Source: Paramacrobiotus metropolitanus
Lineage: Eukaryota > Tardigrada > Eutardigrada > Parachela > Macrobiotidae
DNA: 64,000 nucleotides
Direction: 5' to 3'
Assembly: GCF_019649055.1 (NCBI RefSeq)
Contig: NW_026570237.1
Location: forward strand, 496,001 to 560,000
A program made the position numbers and the translations under genes. The notes under the pieces were generated by a model that made no database searches, was not told the origin of the DNA, and saw nothing but the letters and a program-made list of their open reading frames with translations. This document shows, piece by piece, positions 30,179-40,109 of the stretch; position 1 is the stretch's first letter; each line of letters opens with the position of its first letter.

Positions 30179-30780
30179 AATCGCCGCCAGTTGTTATAAC
30201 TTTCAAAAGTTCAGCTGCAGCATTTGTTGTCAGACATCGTTTGTAATCGTTTTCTTGTGCAGCTAACTACTCCTTTCTTTAAACATGGAAGTCTTCCTAT
30301 CCTCCTTTCTCGGCACTGATACCAAGGGCACTACTGCGGATGTTCCCGCTCCCATTGTGCGACAGGATGCCATTCATCCGAAACGCAAGAGTCCATTGTA
30401 ATGCATATTCCTCGTTGTAACTTACTGATAACCGGCCTTATGCAGCGAATTTTGTAATGACAAAAGGGATAAGTCCAAATAGGCGGCGGGCCGACATGGC
30501 TGCATTAGCTCTTTAGTCTCTGCACTTCATCAATCGTCCTGGGCCCCTGATCCAGCTTAGGAATTGTAATAGCACTTACGCTGAATCATGTCGTACTCAT
30601 GATTTTTAGCTGCTCTTCGACTCGCTCTTCGGTTCATAAACTCGCTAATGCGTTTTGATGACTGACATAAGCATGAGTTTGGCACGTGCAAAATCCTTAA
30701 GGCATTCACCTGCTCTTGGTAATTGAAGACTTTCCTTTCGGCATTTTGTCGTTGTCAAATCACCGCCATCACGGGTTATT
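30179..30780. other. Intergenic, nothing recognised
   Basis: No frame longer than a few dozen codons with protein-like composition was seen, and no repeats stand out. Confidence 0.4.
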
Positions 30781-31728
30781 CTATATTTTCAATATATGAT
30801 CGGTTGTTTCTACCAGTGGTGAAGTCGAAAATACACAAGTCGATAATTTATACGCACCGCGATCGAAAGTGATCAATACGGAAACATGGCCGTATTCGTT
30901 GTGCGTTGGTGTTTGAATGGTCTTGAGCGGGATGACTGCGGGACGACGAACAAAGTTGAATCCAGCGGCCACCGCACAATTTTCTTGGCCGGTCCTGATA
31001 GTCAATTCAGAAGTTGTCACCTGGGACTTTGTACTGGCGACAGTGGAAAATCTTCGCATTTAGAATGTTTTCAGCGCCGAAATCGCTCCAATAACCTTAT
31101 CATGGAGCTCAGCGACAACGGGGCTCCAGGATACTACGGCTGTATGTCCCGTTTATTTTAAATGCGCCCCAATCTGGTGAAGCTCTCCGTGGCAGGCAAT
31201 TGGTTCGGCGAGAAGCTTTCGTTCCTACCGCCAATGGACTTGCAAAACCGGAAACCTTTTTGGGAACCCAGTGTGGGAGCGCTACCGGCACGATAAGCGC
31301 CACAGCTTTTATTATTGAATTTTTTTGTATACGTTTGGAATCGTACAGTGTTGATCTGCGAACAGATTTCTACCACGACAGGCCGGGGTATTCCGGTGGA
31401 AAGTCCTTGTTGCGGATATCACCACAAACGCCGTTTTAATTCCTGGTTACCGTAATTTTGCGATATCTGCAATAAAGCGTAAGGTCCACACCTTCACTTC
31501 TTTCGCATGTAAAGCAACAATGCACATAATGCGAGTCAGAACATCTTGGGCCTGAACCAACACATCCATCCTCATCAAAAAATTGTCTCGTAAGAAGAAT
31601 GCCGACATAAGCAGCAAACATTGGCGTGTTTTAGTCCACTCCTGACCAAACAGTCGAACTCGGAAGCGTACCTCTCCAGACATCTGTGGCCACATGCCAC
31701 CAGTTGGAAAACAGAAACTTTCTTTCAA
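30781..31728 (-). pseudogene. Minus-strand coding remains, unidentified
   Basis: Three blocks read as protein on the minus strand: 31728-31436 (RMDVLVQAQDVLTRIMCIVA), a mixed-phase block at 31376-31109 (AALIVPVALPHWVPKKVSGF) and 31059-30781 (GHVSVLITFDRGAYKLST). Phases differ between blocks, so this is one or two decayed genes. The strand and neighbours match the BIR/TBP cluster. No family is recognised. Confidence 0.35.
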
Positions 31729-31821
31729 GTTGACTTCGGAACCGAACTTTTTTTTTCGCGCTAAAATATTGCTGAAAACGTATCATCATCCGACGACGAT
31801 GAAATAGACGACGACCACATC

Positions 31822-32271
31822 ATGGTCTCTTATGGGCGGTATATATCAATAAGCTATCACTTACGGATACGCGACCTACCAGTTTCCAAACACGGACACG
31901 ATTACAAATGCCACTGCGGTCGAATCGAAACGGGCGCAGAGCGAATAATGAAACATGCTTTCTTTAAGCATGTTCTGAAATCAGTCCTAAACGGCAACGA
32001 AGATGGTCCGTATCACCGGGTTAAATATCGCCGGCCTATGGCCACTGAGCGCATTACGAGGATTCCAAAGCGTACAACAACTAATGACCGTAACTCGACA
32101 CATAAGCAACCGGAAATTTCGCAAGAAGCTATGTTACCATCAGGACACGATGCGGAAAAACCATCAGCGACCACCACACCGGCCAACCAAACAGGTGGAA
32201 CACATGGGCATTCGGGTTTAGACGATTCGATCATTCTGGTTTCTCACCGTATCCAGGAGGGTTACAATTAA
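31822..32271 (+). CDS. Intact 149-codon hypothetical protein
   Basis: The ATG at 31822 opens an uninterrupted frame to the TAA at 32271; the frame also extends upstream through an acidic SSSDDDEIDDD stretch without an ATG. The N-terminal half has a short HDYKCHCGRIETGAERIMKH segment with two Cys and several His that might bind zinc. The second half is hydrophilic, Thr/Pro/Ser-rich and probably disordered. It is the only unbroken larger frame between the two virus-like regions. The function is unknown. Confidence 0.5.
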   Translation: MVSYGRYISISYHLRIRDLPVSKHGHDYKCHCGRIETGAERIMKHAFFKHVLKSVLNGNEDGPYHRVKYRRPMATERITRIPKRTTTNDRNSTHKQPEISQEAMLPSGHDAEKPSATTTPANQTGGTHGHSGLDDSIILVSHRIQEGYN

Positions 32272-32480
32272 ACTAATTTAAAAGTCAACAAATTTTTTGT
32301 ATTTTGCAGTTATGTGAATTTGTCCAGTTTTTTCCTCAGGACGTTTTAGGCATTTTTTCGGCTTACACTGTATCTTTTTTCTTCTTTCCTATTCTGTCTT
32401 TTCCTGTCTTTCTTTTTCTTCTTATACACGCAAGTTTGTCTTTTTCTTTTTTACGTTTACTTTATGTCTCGAAGAGGGCA

Positions 32481-32570
32481 GTCTGTAGGGTTTTACCCTA
32501 CAGACGTGCGTATGCGCACCCCATCAATACCGCGCCGGGGATGCATGATCCCGGCGTGCGCAGTGAATGT
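32481..32570. repeat. Cluster of three perfect hairpins
   Basis: An 11-bp stem with a 3-base loop (32481-32505) is followed by GTGCG/CGCAC at 32506-32519. A GC-rich stem follows with CGCCGGG pairing to CCCGGCG (about 32541-32566). Then GACGTCAATGGACGTC appears at 32580-32595. The cluster directly precedes the MITE and may be part of another fold-back element. Confidence 0.6.
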
Positions 32571-32608
32571 TTCCCCGCTGACGTCAATGGACGTCATAAT
32601 CAACACTT

Positions 32609-32828
32609 ACTGTAGAGTAACCCTGCACTTGACAGCTTTTTTTACAGCTCAAAGAGACGTACGTTGTACGAGCACATTCACCATTCACACATGCTGCCTG
32701 TGACTAGGCAGGCAGCACATGTGAGCGCAGCTAAGTCGGCTCTGAGCCAGCTGAACGTTTGCCAGTACTACAGTGCCGTACAGCTCATATCGTACGCAAA
32801 AGCTGTCAAGTGCAGGGTTATTCTACAG
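32609..32828. mobile_element. 220-bp MITE with ~30-bp inverted ends
   Basis: CTGTAGAGTAACCCTGCACT at the left end recurs as its complement at the right end with one mismatch, and the match extends to about 31 bp including an A/T run. The interior is itself partly palindromic, around 32693-32723. CACTT at 32604-32608 and 32829-32833 is a possible 5-bp target duplication. No coding capacity. The superfamily is undetermined. Confidence 0.65.
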
Positions 32829-32833
32829 CACTT

Positions 32834-33348
32834 CACCCTCAGATGGAGTAAGAAGATACAAAGGGTAAAATACTAAACTGTAAACGATTGTCGAAAACTG
32901 ACAGTTTGTCATACGTACATTGTCAATGTGGTTTGGTGTAAAGTGACGGTAATATGACTTAAACTGAGCGCCCTCTACCAGCCCCCTTCGCTGCGCCGCC
33001 TCGCCAGGGCTGAGCAAAAGCATCTGGTGGTAGGCCAGACGACTTTAGCATTTCCTTCAGAGTTCTTCCTTCCGGCGAAAGATTTTCCAGCACCTAATCG
33101 TGCCTCTCTTGCTGCTGGTCGATCATGTCGCTCTATTTCTTCACCTCGGGAATACCGTGCAGAGTGCCGTCAGCAGTCACCATAACGAGTTCAGGGCTGT
33201 AACGTTCAAACGTCTGCTTCATAAAGTGCGCCAAACCCTCACGCTTCAGCTGATGAAAGTGCTCATTATGAAAGCGCTCATCCGCTCAAAGCGGTTTTGT
33301 CCTCCCATTGCGCCGGGAACTGCCAACTCAGTTTTATCTTTGGATTGT
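32834..33348. other. Intergenic flank of a retroelement relic
   Basis: Minus-strand stretches at about 33000-33300 (for example VTADGTLHGIPEV) read as protein and may be the continuation of the RT relic next door. Phases change and no domain can be named. Confidence 0.35.
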
Positions 33349-33680
33349 TCAGCCAGTGGAGTTTGATATAATCCACTTGCTAAAATCTGAACCGCTAAAA
33401 ACCCTGCCGCCATCGAACCTATCCAGGAGATTTTGTGCCCTAGATATAGGGAATACAAAGGTTACTGTGATGTCAATTGCTTTTTCCAGTCTATGCACAT
33501 GCCGATGACCCCAGTCTTCTTCTTGACGAACACTATACAATGTATTAGTGTAATTAATCCCTTCATCGCTGTATGGAACATGGATTGGGTATTGCGCCAG
33601 TGCAGATCGAGGACAGCGCTCGCAGTACGTTGATTTAAAGGCCACAATGAAGTTTTCGTCTGTGATTTGAAATCGATCAT
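33349..33680 (-). pseudogene. Ty3-type reverse transcriptase fragment
   Basis: Two overlapping minus-strand frames show the N-terminal RT blocks VKKKTGVIGMCIDWKK, then FPISRAQNLLDRFDGG, then VFSGSDFSKW. These correspond to the family pattern of V.KKDG..R.C.DYR.LN, PIPRIDDLLD.LGGA and FS.LD...GY. A frame break lies between them, and the fingers-palm region with YxDD is missing. It is a dead fragment unrelated by position to the RT-less LTR element. Confidence 0.55.
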
Positions 33681-34102
33681 TTCAATATTCCAGCAGGAAA
33701 TTCGTTAACACATAATTCAACAAGAACAAGCTGATAAACCGTTGCAAATTTTGCTCACAAAATTCGATCTAAAAAATGTGATAATAAATATACCTCGTGA
33801 TCCAGTGCTATTATTTTAAACTTTCGATGTCGTACCCATGGCCCAACTGCAAATGCTGAACCACATGTTCGCGTTTTCCAATCGATGTGCAATTCCCGCA
33901 AACGCAAGGATATGGAAGTGGGAACATTCTTGTTCGTGTTTCGTTTTATGAATTACAAGGAAATGCGCTTCGCACCCAAAATCGTTTTACCGGCACGGCA
34001 ACAATACTATCTCAGATAATTTGTCGAGTGCCATATTTTTAGAAACCACTACAGCATTATTTTTTATTTGTTAGTTAGCACTTACATCCTTGAACCTTTA
34101 TT

Positions 34103-34390
34103 TCAGAATACCGCACGAAACGTTGCACTAACGACACGCAAATTGTATAACCGCAAAAATGTACTAACGTACCTGATGGAGTTTGGCACTCGGCACACAT
34201 GCCCTTTAGACTTAGAGTCTACGAGTTGCAAAATTAATGTCCGTTCTTGCACTATAAACAGATTACCAACATATGCGCTGATAAAGCAAAGAATTAGTGG
34301 TGTCTCGGTCGAAAATCTGCTGAAACCCGACATGGAACATTAACAGAGCAGTCGATAAGGAAGCAAACGCGTTCAACATGGTAGACATTA
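34103..34390 (-). pseudogene. Family-W gene, N-terminal remnant
   Basis: Minus-strand sequence from about 34390 reads MLNAFASLSTAL, then HVGFQQIFDRDTT, closely matching the start of the gene at 60879 (MLNAITSLSTAP, HVGIEQIFNRDTT). After that the phase is lost. It lies divergently next to the acidic gene copy at 35.0 kb, the same arrangement as at 60.9/61.5 kb. Confidence 0.6.
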
Positions 34391-34494
34391 AGGAAAATTA
34401 TAGGTGACATTTCAGGGAAATAAATGTTTTGTGAAAATAAAATATTGGCGAAAAAGCGCATCAAGAAACCCAACTAAAATTTTTAGAATCGGAA

Positions 34495-34720
34495 AATATC
34501 TTATATAGGCTTTTGAGAAGTGAATTGTACCGAAACTTTGTCCTCGCGTGTACCGCCCAATAGGCAGTGCGCCTCTGCGATATGCAGTACGGTAGTACTT
34601 CGCACGTGTTGTACGGCTTAGTACTTTAGCGCGTATTTCTGCACAATGTTGTAAAATTCTTCTAATATAATTTCTTCCTAATTCCCAAAGGGAATTAGGA
34701 AGCCAGATTCTCAGATTAAA
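34495..34720. promoter_or_regulatory. Divergent promoter region, decayed copy
   Basis: Sequence between the two divergent relics matches 60980-61200: TATAGGCTT (34505), then TAGTACTTTAGCGCGTATTT near 34620-34640. A perfect 13-bp palindrome with a 3-base spacer (34674-34702) is present here but not in the other copy. Confidence 0.5.
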
Positions 34721-35020
34721 TCACCACATGATCTCTTCTTATTGGCACAACATGCGCCCAAACGATGGCTTTTCACTAAAAGCGGAAATAACTTTCAATT
34801 TACTGTAAATCAAAGTTTTATTTTGATTGTGCAATTGCGGCGTAATTTGTAATGCATTGCTAACCTTCGTGATACAGAGATTACGTTTGTAGAGCGTGTT
34901 TTGAGTCCGATGACAGAGAAGATTTGTTGGAATTTTGAATTCAAAGACACCAAGTGTGTTGTGGTTTTACTTCGGCAGATCAGTGTAATTATTTGTATTG
35001 TTTTCTGATCGTGAATTTTT

Positions 35021-35717
35021 GTGAACATAGCTCCAAATGTTCCTAAACGTCTTCGGGAGCGTAAGAAGGGTGAATCTTCGAGTTGTCATAGTAATTCCAT
35101 CAGTGGCAGTGGTTCGAGTGCTAATTTTGCGGATGAGTCAGAAGTCTCCTTTATCTCCGCGTCCAGTATCCCTAGCAATGAGTCTCACTTTGGAAACGCA
35201 TGGTTTATTAGCGGAAGTTGATCCTCATGCTGTGGACTATATTGTCAGCCCTGATCAGGAAATTAGTGGTCAGCGTGATGTGGCTGAATTTATAAGTGTG
35301 CACAGTGGTAGTACCAGTGCGAGACTCAGTAATTCGGCTGAGATGCTAGATTGCTATCAGGAGAATGGTCAGCGCTACAAAGTCATCTCCACGACAGACA
35401 CAGGAAGTTTCACCACTTTGGAATCCACGGCAGGTGACTGGTATGATGATGATGAAGAAGACAAGTTCGCATCTTGTTCTACTGATCTGTTACCGAATGC
35501 AGTAAAGAGACTAGCAGCAGTTCCGGATGTTCATGTAGAACTTGAAACGGATAAGAGCTCAGAATTCAAAGAACAGCCTATGGTTTATCGAGATAAATCG
35601 CCTGCTAAGCGCGACAAAAAAGTTTATATTGTCCTACATCCAGGAACCGGACTGTTTCTTAATAGCAAGTTATATACTTTCCGCATCAAGGAGGGAATGC
35701 GTTTCGCCACCGGGTGA
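35021..35717 (+). pseudogene. Acidic family-A gene, decayed copy
   Basis: Coding runs in two phases. The first (to about 35175) covers the N-terminus with NFADESEVSFISASSIPSNE. The second (from about 35175) covers DPHAVDYIV, RYKVISTTDT and VLHPGTGLFLNSKLY. It is clearly paralogous to the gene at 61500-62500. The start codon position is ATA (35027) where the intact gene has ATG. A small indel shifts the frame near 35180, and the C-terminal third with the basic tail is missing. Confidence 0.7.
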
Positions 35718-38082
35718 TCACATTTACTCCATTTTCCTTTTCGTGTTCTAGACGAATGCTCTTGGTGCGTGCGCGTCCCAGGGTTCTCCTATATGTAAAA
35801 CACAGTTGCCATTGCCCAGACTGTACCGAAACAGATTTTTAGTCACCAGATTTCCATCGAACCTCACTTTAGCGCTGATGCGTTGTTAATAGAAGCTCCT
35901 ATTTCCTCATCAAACATGACCTTTCGGAGTGAAGCCTTTCGTTCGTTGCCACGCTACTGACTACCCAGTCAATCAGTTTCTAGCCCAGCCGTTACAACAA
36001 TTCCTTATCAACAGTTTTGGATAAAGCAACAACGCGTTCGACCGCATCGAAAGCCGTCTTCTTGGCAAGCCTCCTGGCATGCAAAACATCTTTTTCTTGC
36101 GATAGCTCTACTGCGTTTAGTTATTAGACAGTTGCGTTTTTAGACAATCCTTTGTGCTCATAAAAATCTTTTCTGAGAAGGCACAGCTATACTTTTTAGT
36201 TACGGTATTGAAGGCAATAACGATTTAGAAATATGATCACTGGTCCAGTTAATGCAAAATGGCTGCGAGTAACTTTGTCACCGACTGTTTCAGGAAGATG
36301 ACTTTGCTGCGTAGCTAGCAGAAATAAGAATTTGGCAACTTAGTTTTTTTAGCCTAGATCTGCTTTAAGGAGAATATTTCGTTTTCTTTTTAATATTTAT
36401 AAACTTCACTGTTTTTAGCACGGCAAGCGGAATAACTGCATACGCGCTGTGCTTGCTCTATGCTGATTTATCCAACAATTTTGCGCTACAAGCGATTTCG
36501 AAAAAAAACCGTGTGATCCAAAATACCAAATTCCTAAGAGCAATTATTTAAGAGAACTGCTAATTTTCCCGTTTATATTGAAATTTTATTTTATTCCATT
36601 ATTTAGCGTGGGTAGGGCTTTGCCAACACAGTTAGGACGAGGGGCACCGTAGTATGTATTTTGTGATTTTGTAATAGACCGTTCGTTTGTGTTGGTTGCT
36701 GCATGCTAGAAATTACGGTATAATTTTCTCAGACGATGTTATCGCGAACCATATGGTTGTGATAAAAGACAGCGGCTGTTGTTCAGAGCCTGGAAGGGCT
36801 CCCTGCGGACCTTTTCGCGAGGCGATTTTAGCAAACGTTAACATCTTTGGATAATTTTGGAAAGGTAATGGGTACCAATTTTGCTGGAACTTGAGTTTGA
36901 ATGAAAAGTTCGATCCTACCTCCGGCAGAGTTGTGCGTTTTCCTCTTGTAACAGGTACCAGTGCATTAATTATCCAAAACCGGTCCATACTCAGGATAGC
37001 AGTAAGTTTACGATTACCCCAGGCATTTTTTGTCTGTCATATGGCTTATAATCATAATCAAAATACCGTGGTGGCAAAGGCAGATCCATGATTTCTTTAA
37101 ACAAAACAGAATCGGGTTTTAAAAAAACCACATTTTCTCAACCAGTTACGAAGTTTCCGTGCGAAACCGAAAAAAGTGAGAGGCCAGGGACGTTTACGTG
37201 TTTTCACCGCATAATAGAACGGCTGGGTGCACCTTCCGGGATCGTATCTGGCGGTTTGCGGCATCATACGAGGGCAGTTGAATTGTTTCATCACGCAACG
37301 ATATAAGCGACGTCATTGGGTGGTTGCCATTGCAACCCGAACGATTTTTAGGGGATTCCAGGGGCAACTTAAAGAAACCATGGGCCAATCTACTTACTGA
37401 AACGACTTAAAGACGACTTAAAGCCATACGACTGAAAGAAATATCGTTCGGCTGTGGAGACATCGAGCTACCGCATCCGTTTGCGTTCGTCAAAATGAGA
37501 TGGGGTTACCACAGTCCCTTGGAATATTGTGAACCAAAGATACAAGCTACTCTCCAAAACTTGTTGAAAATCGAAGTCGAGATGCTAGAAACTAAAGCTC
37601 GAGGAGCGATAACTGTAATGACAGCCTTAATCTGCAGTGAAATAACACTTGCACTGGCCCAGCTCCGGATGATTCTGGAGGGCCATGTGTGCGACTCATA
37701 CATTTCTCTGAATATGCCTATGGGTTGTTTACAGCTGTTAAGTATACCTTTCTGCCAAAAGTCGTCGTAGAAAACTCGCAAGAGTTTTGGTGCTCCACGT
37801 ACAAACAATGCGCTGACGCCACCAAAGCCATCTATAGTACTTATGACTGAAAAAAACCGCGGTACTAGCAATACAGTACAAGCCTGATAAAGTTATGAAT
37901 AAGACAATAAGGCGTAAAAAAACTTCAGAGTACCCATCTGAACGATTACATACACAGTCACCAGATCGTCACCAAACAGTTAGATCGTGTTTAAATAAGA
38001 CATCATGGATTTGGATGACCTTTTATTAGATCCTGCACGCCGGGAAGTGAAAAACTAAAAATAAGTTCTATTAGCTGCAGTA
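35718..38082. other. Intergenic, no convincing gene
   Basis: Frames of 60-120 codons at 36713-36988, 37088-37306 and 37506-37871 lack motifs and paralogues. Composition is AT-rich throughout. Nothing supported. Confidence 0.4.
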
Positions 38083-38570
38083 CTTAGGACAGGTGGCTAG
38101 GTATGAAGCTTCCGGTCCTAGCTGCCAAGCCATAAAGTACCCGAGAGCTAAACTGAAAGGTATTTGCAACCCATGGATATATCAGGTCCGTTTCCGAGAG
38201 TCCACATTAACCTTGCCGGGTCGTTCTCCATAACAAAGCGCCGGAATAAATATCTTGTATTAGCCATCAAGCAAATGATTAAATTTGTTATGTTGCGAGC
38301 TATACCATCAGCCACCGCGGCTAATGTGGCTCAATTGTAAGTTGAAAGAATATTATTATTACATGGCGCTGTGCGAGAAATAGTAACGCCCACCGTCAGA
38401 GTAATGGGTTAGCAGAGCGCACTATTAAAACCCTTAAGCAGATCTTTTCTGGTTATGTAATACTAATAAAAAAAACTGGGATAGTTTTGTGGCCCCAATA
38501 GAGTATCTCATGAGTACTACTCGAAATGAAACTAAAAAGTATATGCTTTTGGAGTTTGTTTACGGGCGAT
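38083..38570 (+). pseudogene. Ty3-type integrase fragment
   Basis: Plus-strand coding in several phases gives CQAIKYPRAKLK, then RNKYLVLAIKQMIKFVM with AIPSATAANVAQL, then HGAVREIVTP. After a deletion come NGLAERTIKTLKQIFSGY and FVYGR. These are successive blocks of a Ty3 integrase core. The segment with the second catalytic Asp (TDRG) is gone and several frame breaks occur. It is a dead copy and differs clearly from the integrase at 16.2-17 kb. Confidence 0.65.
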
Positions 38571-39656
38571 GTCAATGGCACTCTTTTTTCCCAACGAAAT
38601 GTGATTCCACAATTTGACATCAGAGCCAAAGTCCTGGATTTTGCAGTCGCGATATGCAAAAGCAAAGAACAAGATTGAGAGGCCTGCTACAGTAGAGAGG
38701 CATACGAATTGATGGTTGATTTTATTACAGGACTGCCTTCAAATTTGCCCTTTTATGATGCACTGTTAACCGCAAGCAACTCAAGCGGGTTATTTTAACT
38801 GACGACGACCTAACGAAACTCCAGTCTACCCATGACGAGCTTTGTAGTGATCCCGCGTTTCTGAAGTTCCAACAAAGTGGGGTGTTCATGTACAGCGAGC
38901 GCGTCTTCGAAGGTAAACGCGGACCGAATCCTAGACCAGCAGCGGACGTTGGGTCGCAGTCACGGAGTACTCTACCATGTGCACGCTGCACAGCCATAAC
39001 GCCCCCAAACAGAATGACCAAAACAGTACGCTTATCCGTATTCCCGTTCCCAGCCACCCTGAAAATCTCTAGGTCCGTCACTTCACATCTTTTAACTGCG
39101 CCGTCGATATTCGCAGGTTCAATTTCCCAGCTTGCTCTCTTTCCACTGTCTTGATTTCGTTTCACGTTCCGAGAGAAGGACAGAATCATTGCCTGGCAAC
39201 AGGTCGTCACATCAAATAGCTGTATCGAGGTAACGGAGTCGCGAAATGTGAAGCAGGATAGCGCATACGACACCTACCCGCCTTTTCCAAATGTCAGGCC
39301 TTGGTAGAGTGGTGCCTGATAGCACACCAGGCGACGATCGATCGTAAAACCAAAGTTGTCTGGCACATGTGGTATGTGAGGGCTTCTGCGGTGGTGGATC
39401 TCACTCATCAGGGTGATCGGCCGTTTATCCTCTCAAAAGGACAAATGCTCTTCCCACTAAGAGTCACAGTACGGAAAATTTCTGCGCAGCATTTCCATAT
39501 AGCAGATTCAGTTGACTCGCATTGACGCGCCTTCTACTGTATCAGCACGAAGAATATCGTGGACCAATAAAAAAAAGCATTCCTCCGCCACGGGTTTCGT
39601 TTTTATTTTGCATCATGTGGTGAATCGCAAAATATAAAGACTAGACTAATTTTTTG
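38571..39656. other. Probable retroelement-derived non-coding sequence
   Basis: A minus-strand frame of 182 codons (38725-39273) is the longest here, but its composition is not protein-like and it may be antisense to a decayed plus-strand gene. No named domain. Confidence 0.3.
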
Positions 39657-40109
39657 CGACATTTTTCTTTACAATATGGCAAAATTTTCGTGCCTTCTTT
39701 GGAAGTATTCAGAGAATATGCTCACTGGACCAACGGGTGGGATCATTACGTATTGTTCTTACATTTCAGCATGGTATCAGAGTCGACCCTTCTTATCGAA
39801 GATGCAGACATGGTGTCCATCAACTAATGTATTTCTTGTGTCGATGGTGACTGGCTGAAGCTTTGGTTTGACTGGCCGTCGCACACTGTTCCGCTTCTAC
39901 GCCAAGTTGGTCTGGAGGAATATTTGAAGCGAAATCTCTAGAGTAAGGCGACGCTCAAGGAGTTTATAAACGCGCGTGACAAAGAGCAATTCCTGGATGC
40001 TGCTGCTGTGGAGAAGGTAATCGGTGGTTCTGCAACCCAAGCTTTCCAAGGACAAGGATACGTGATTGTTACGGTGCCACGGACGCCTATGGAAGTGATA
40101 AATCAATAG
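39657..40109 (+). pseudogene. 150-codon unidentified gene with two nonsense codons
   Basis: One phase reads through as protein without frameshifts from 39657 to a TAG at 40107. It has internal TAA and TAG codons. Recognisable blocks are DGDWLKLWFDWPSHTVPLL and VGLEEYLKRNL followed by SKATLKEFINARDKEQFL. I do not recognise the family. Clean frame with point stops suggests moderate age. Confidence 0.4.

Noticed and set aside
38725-39273. 182-codon minus-strand frame
   Set aside because: Composition rich in Arg/Ser/Cys with no domain; likely antisense to decayed plus-strand sequence.
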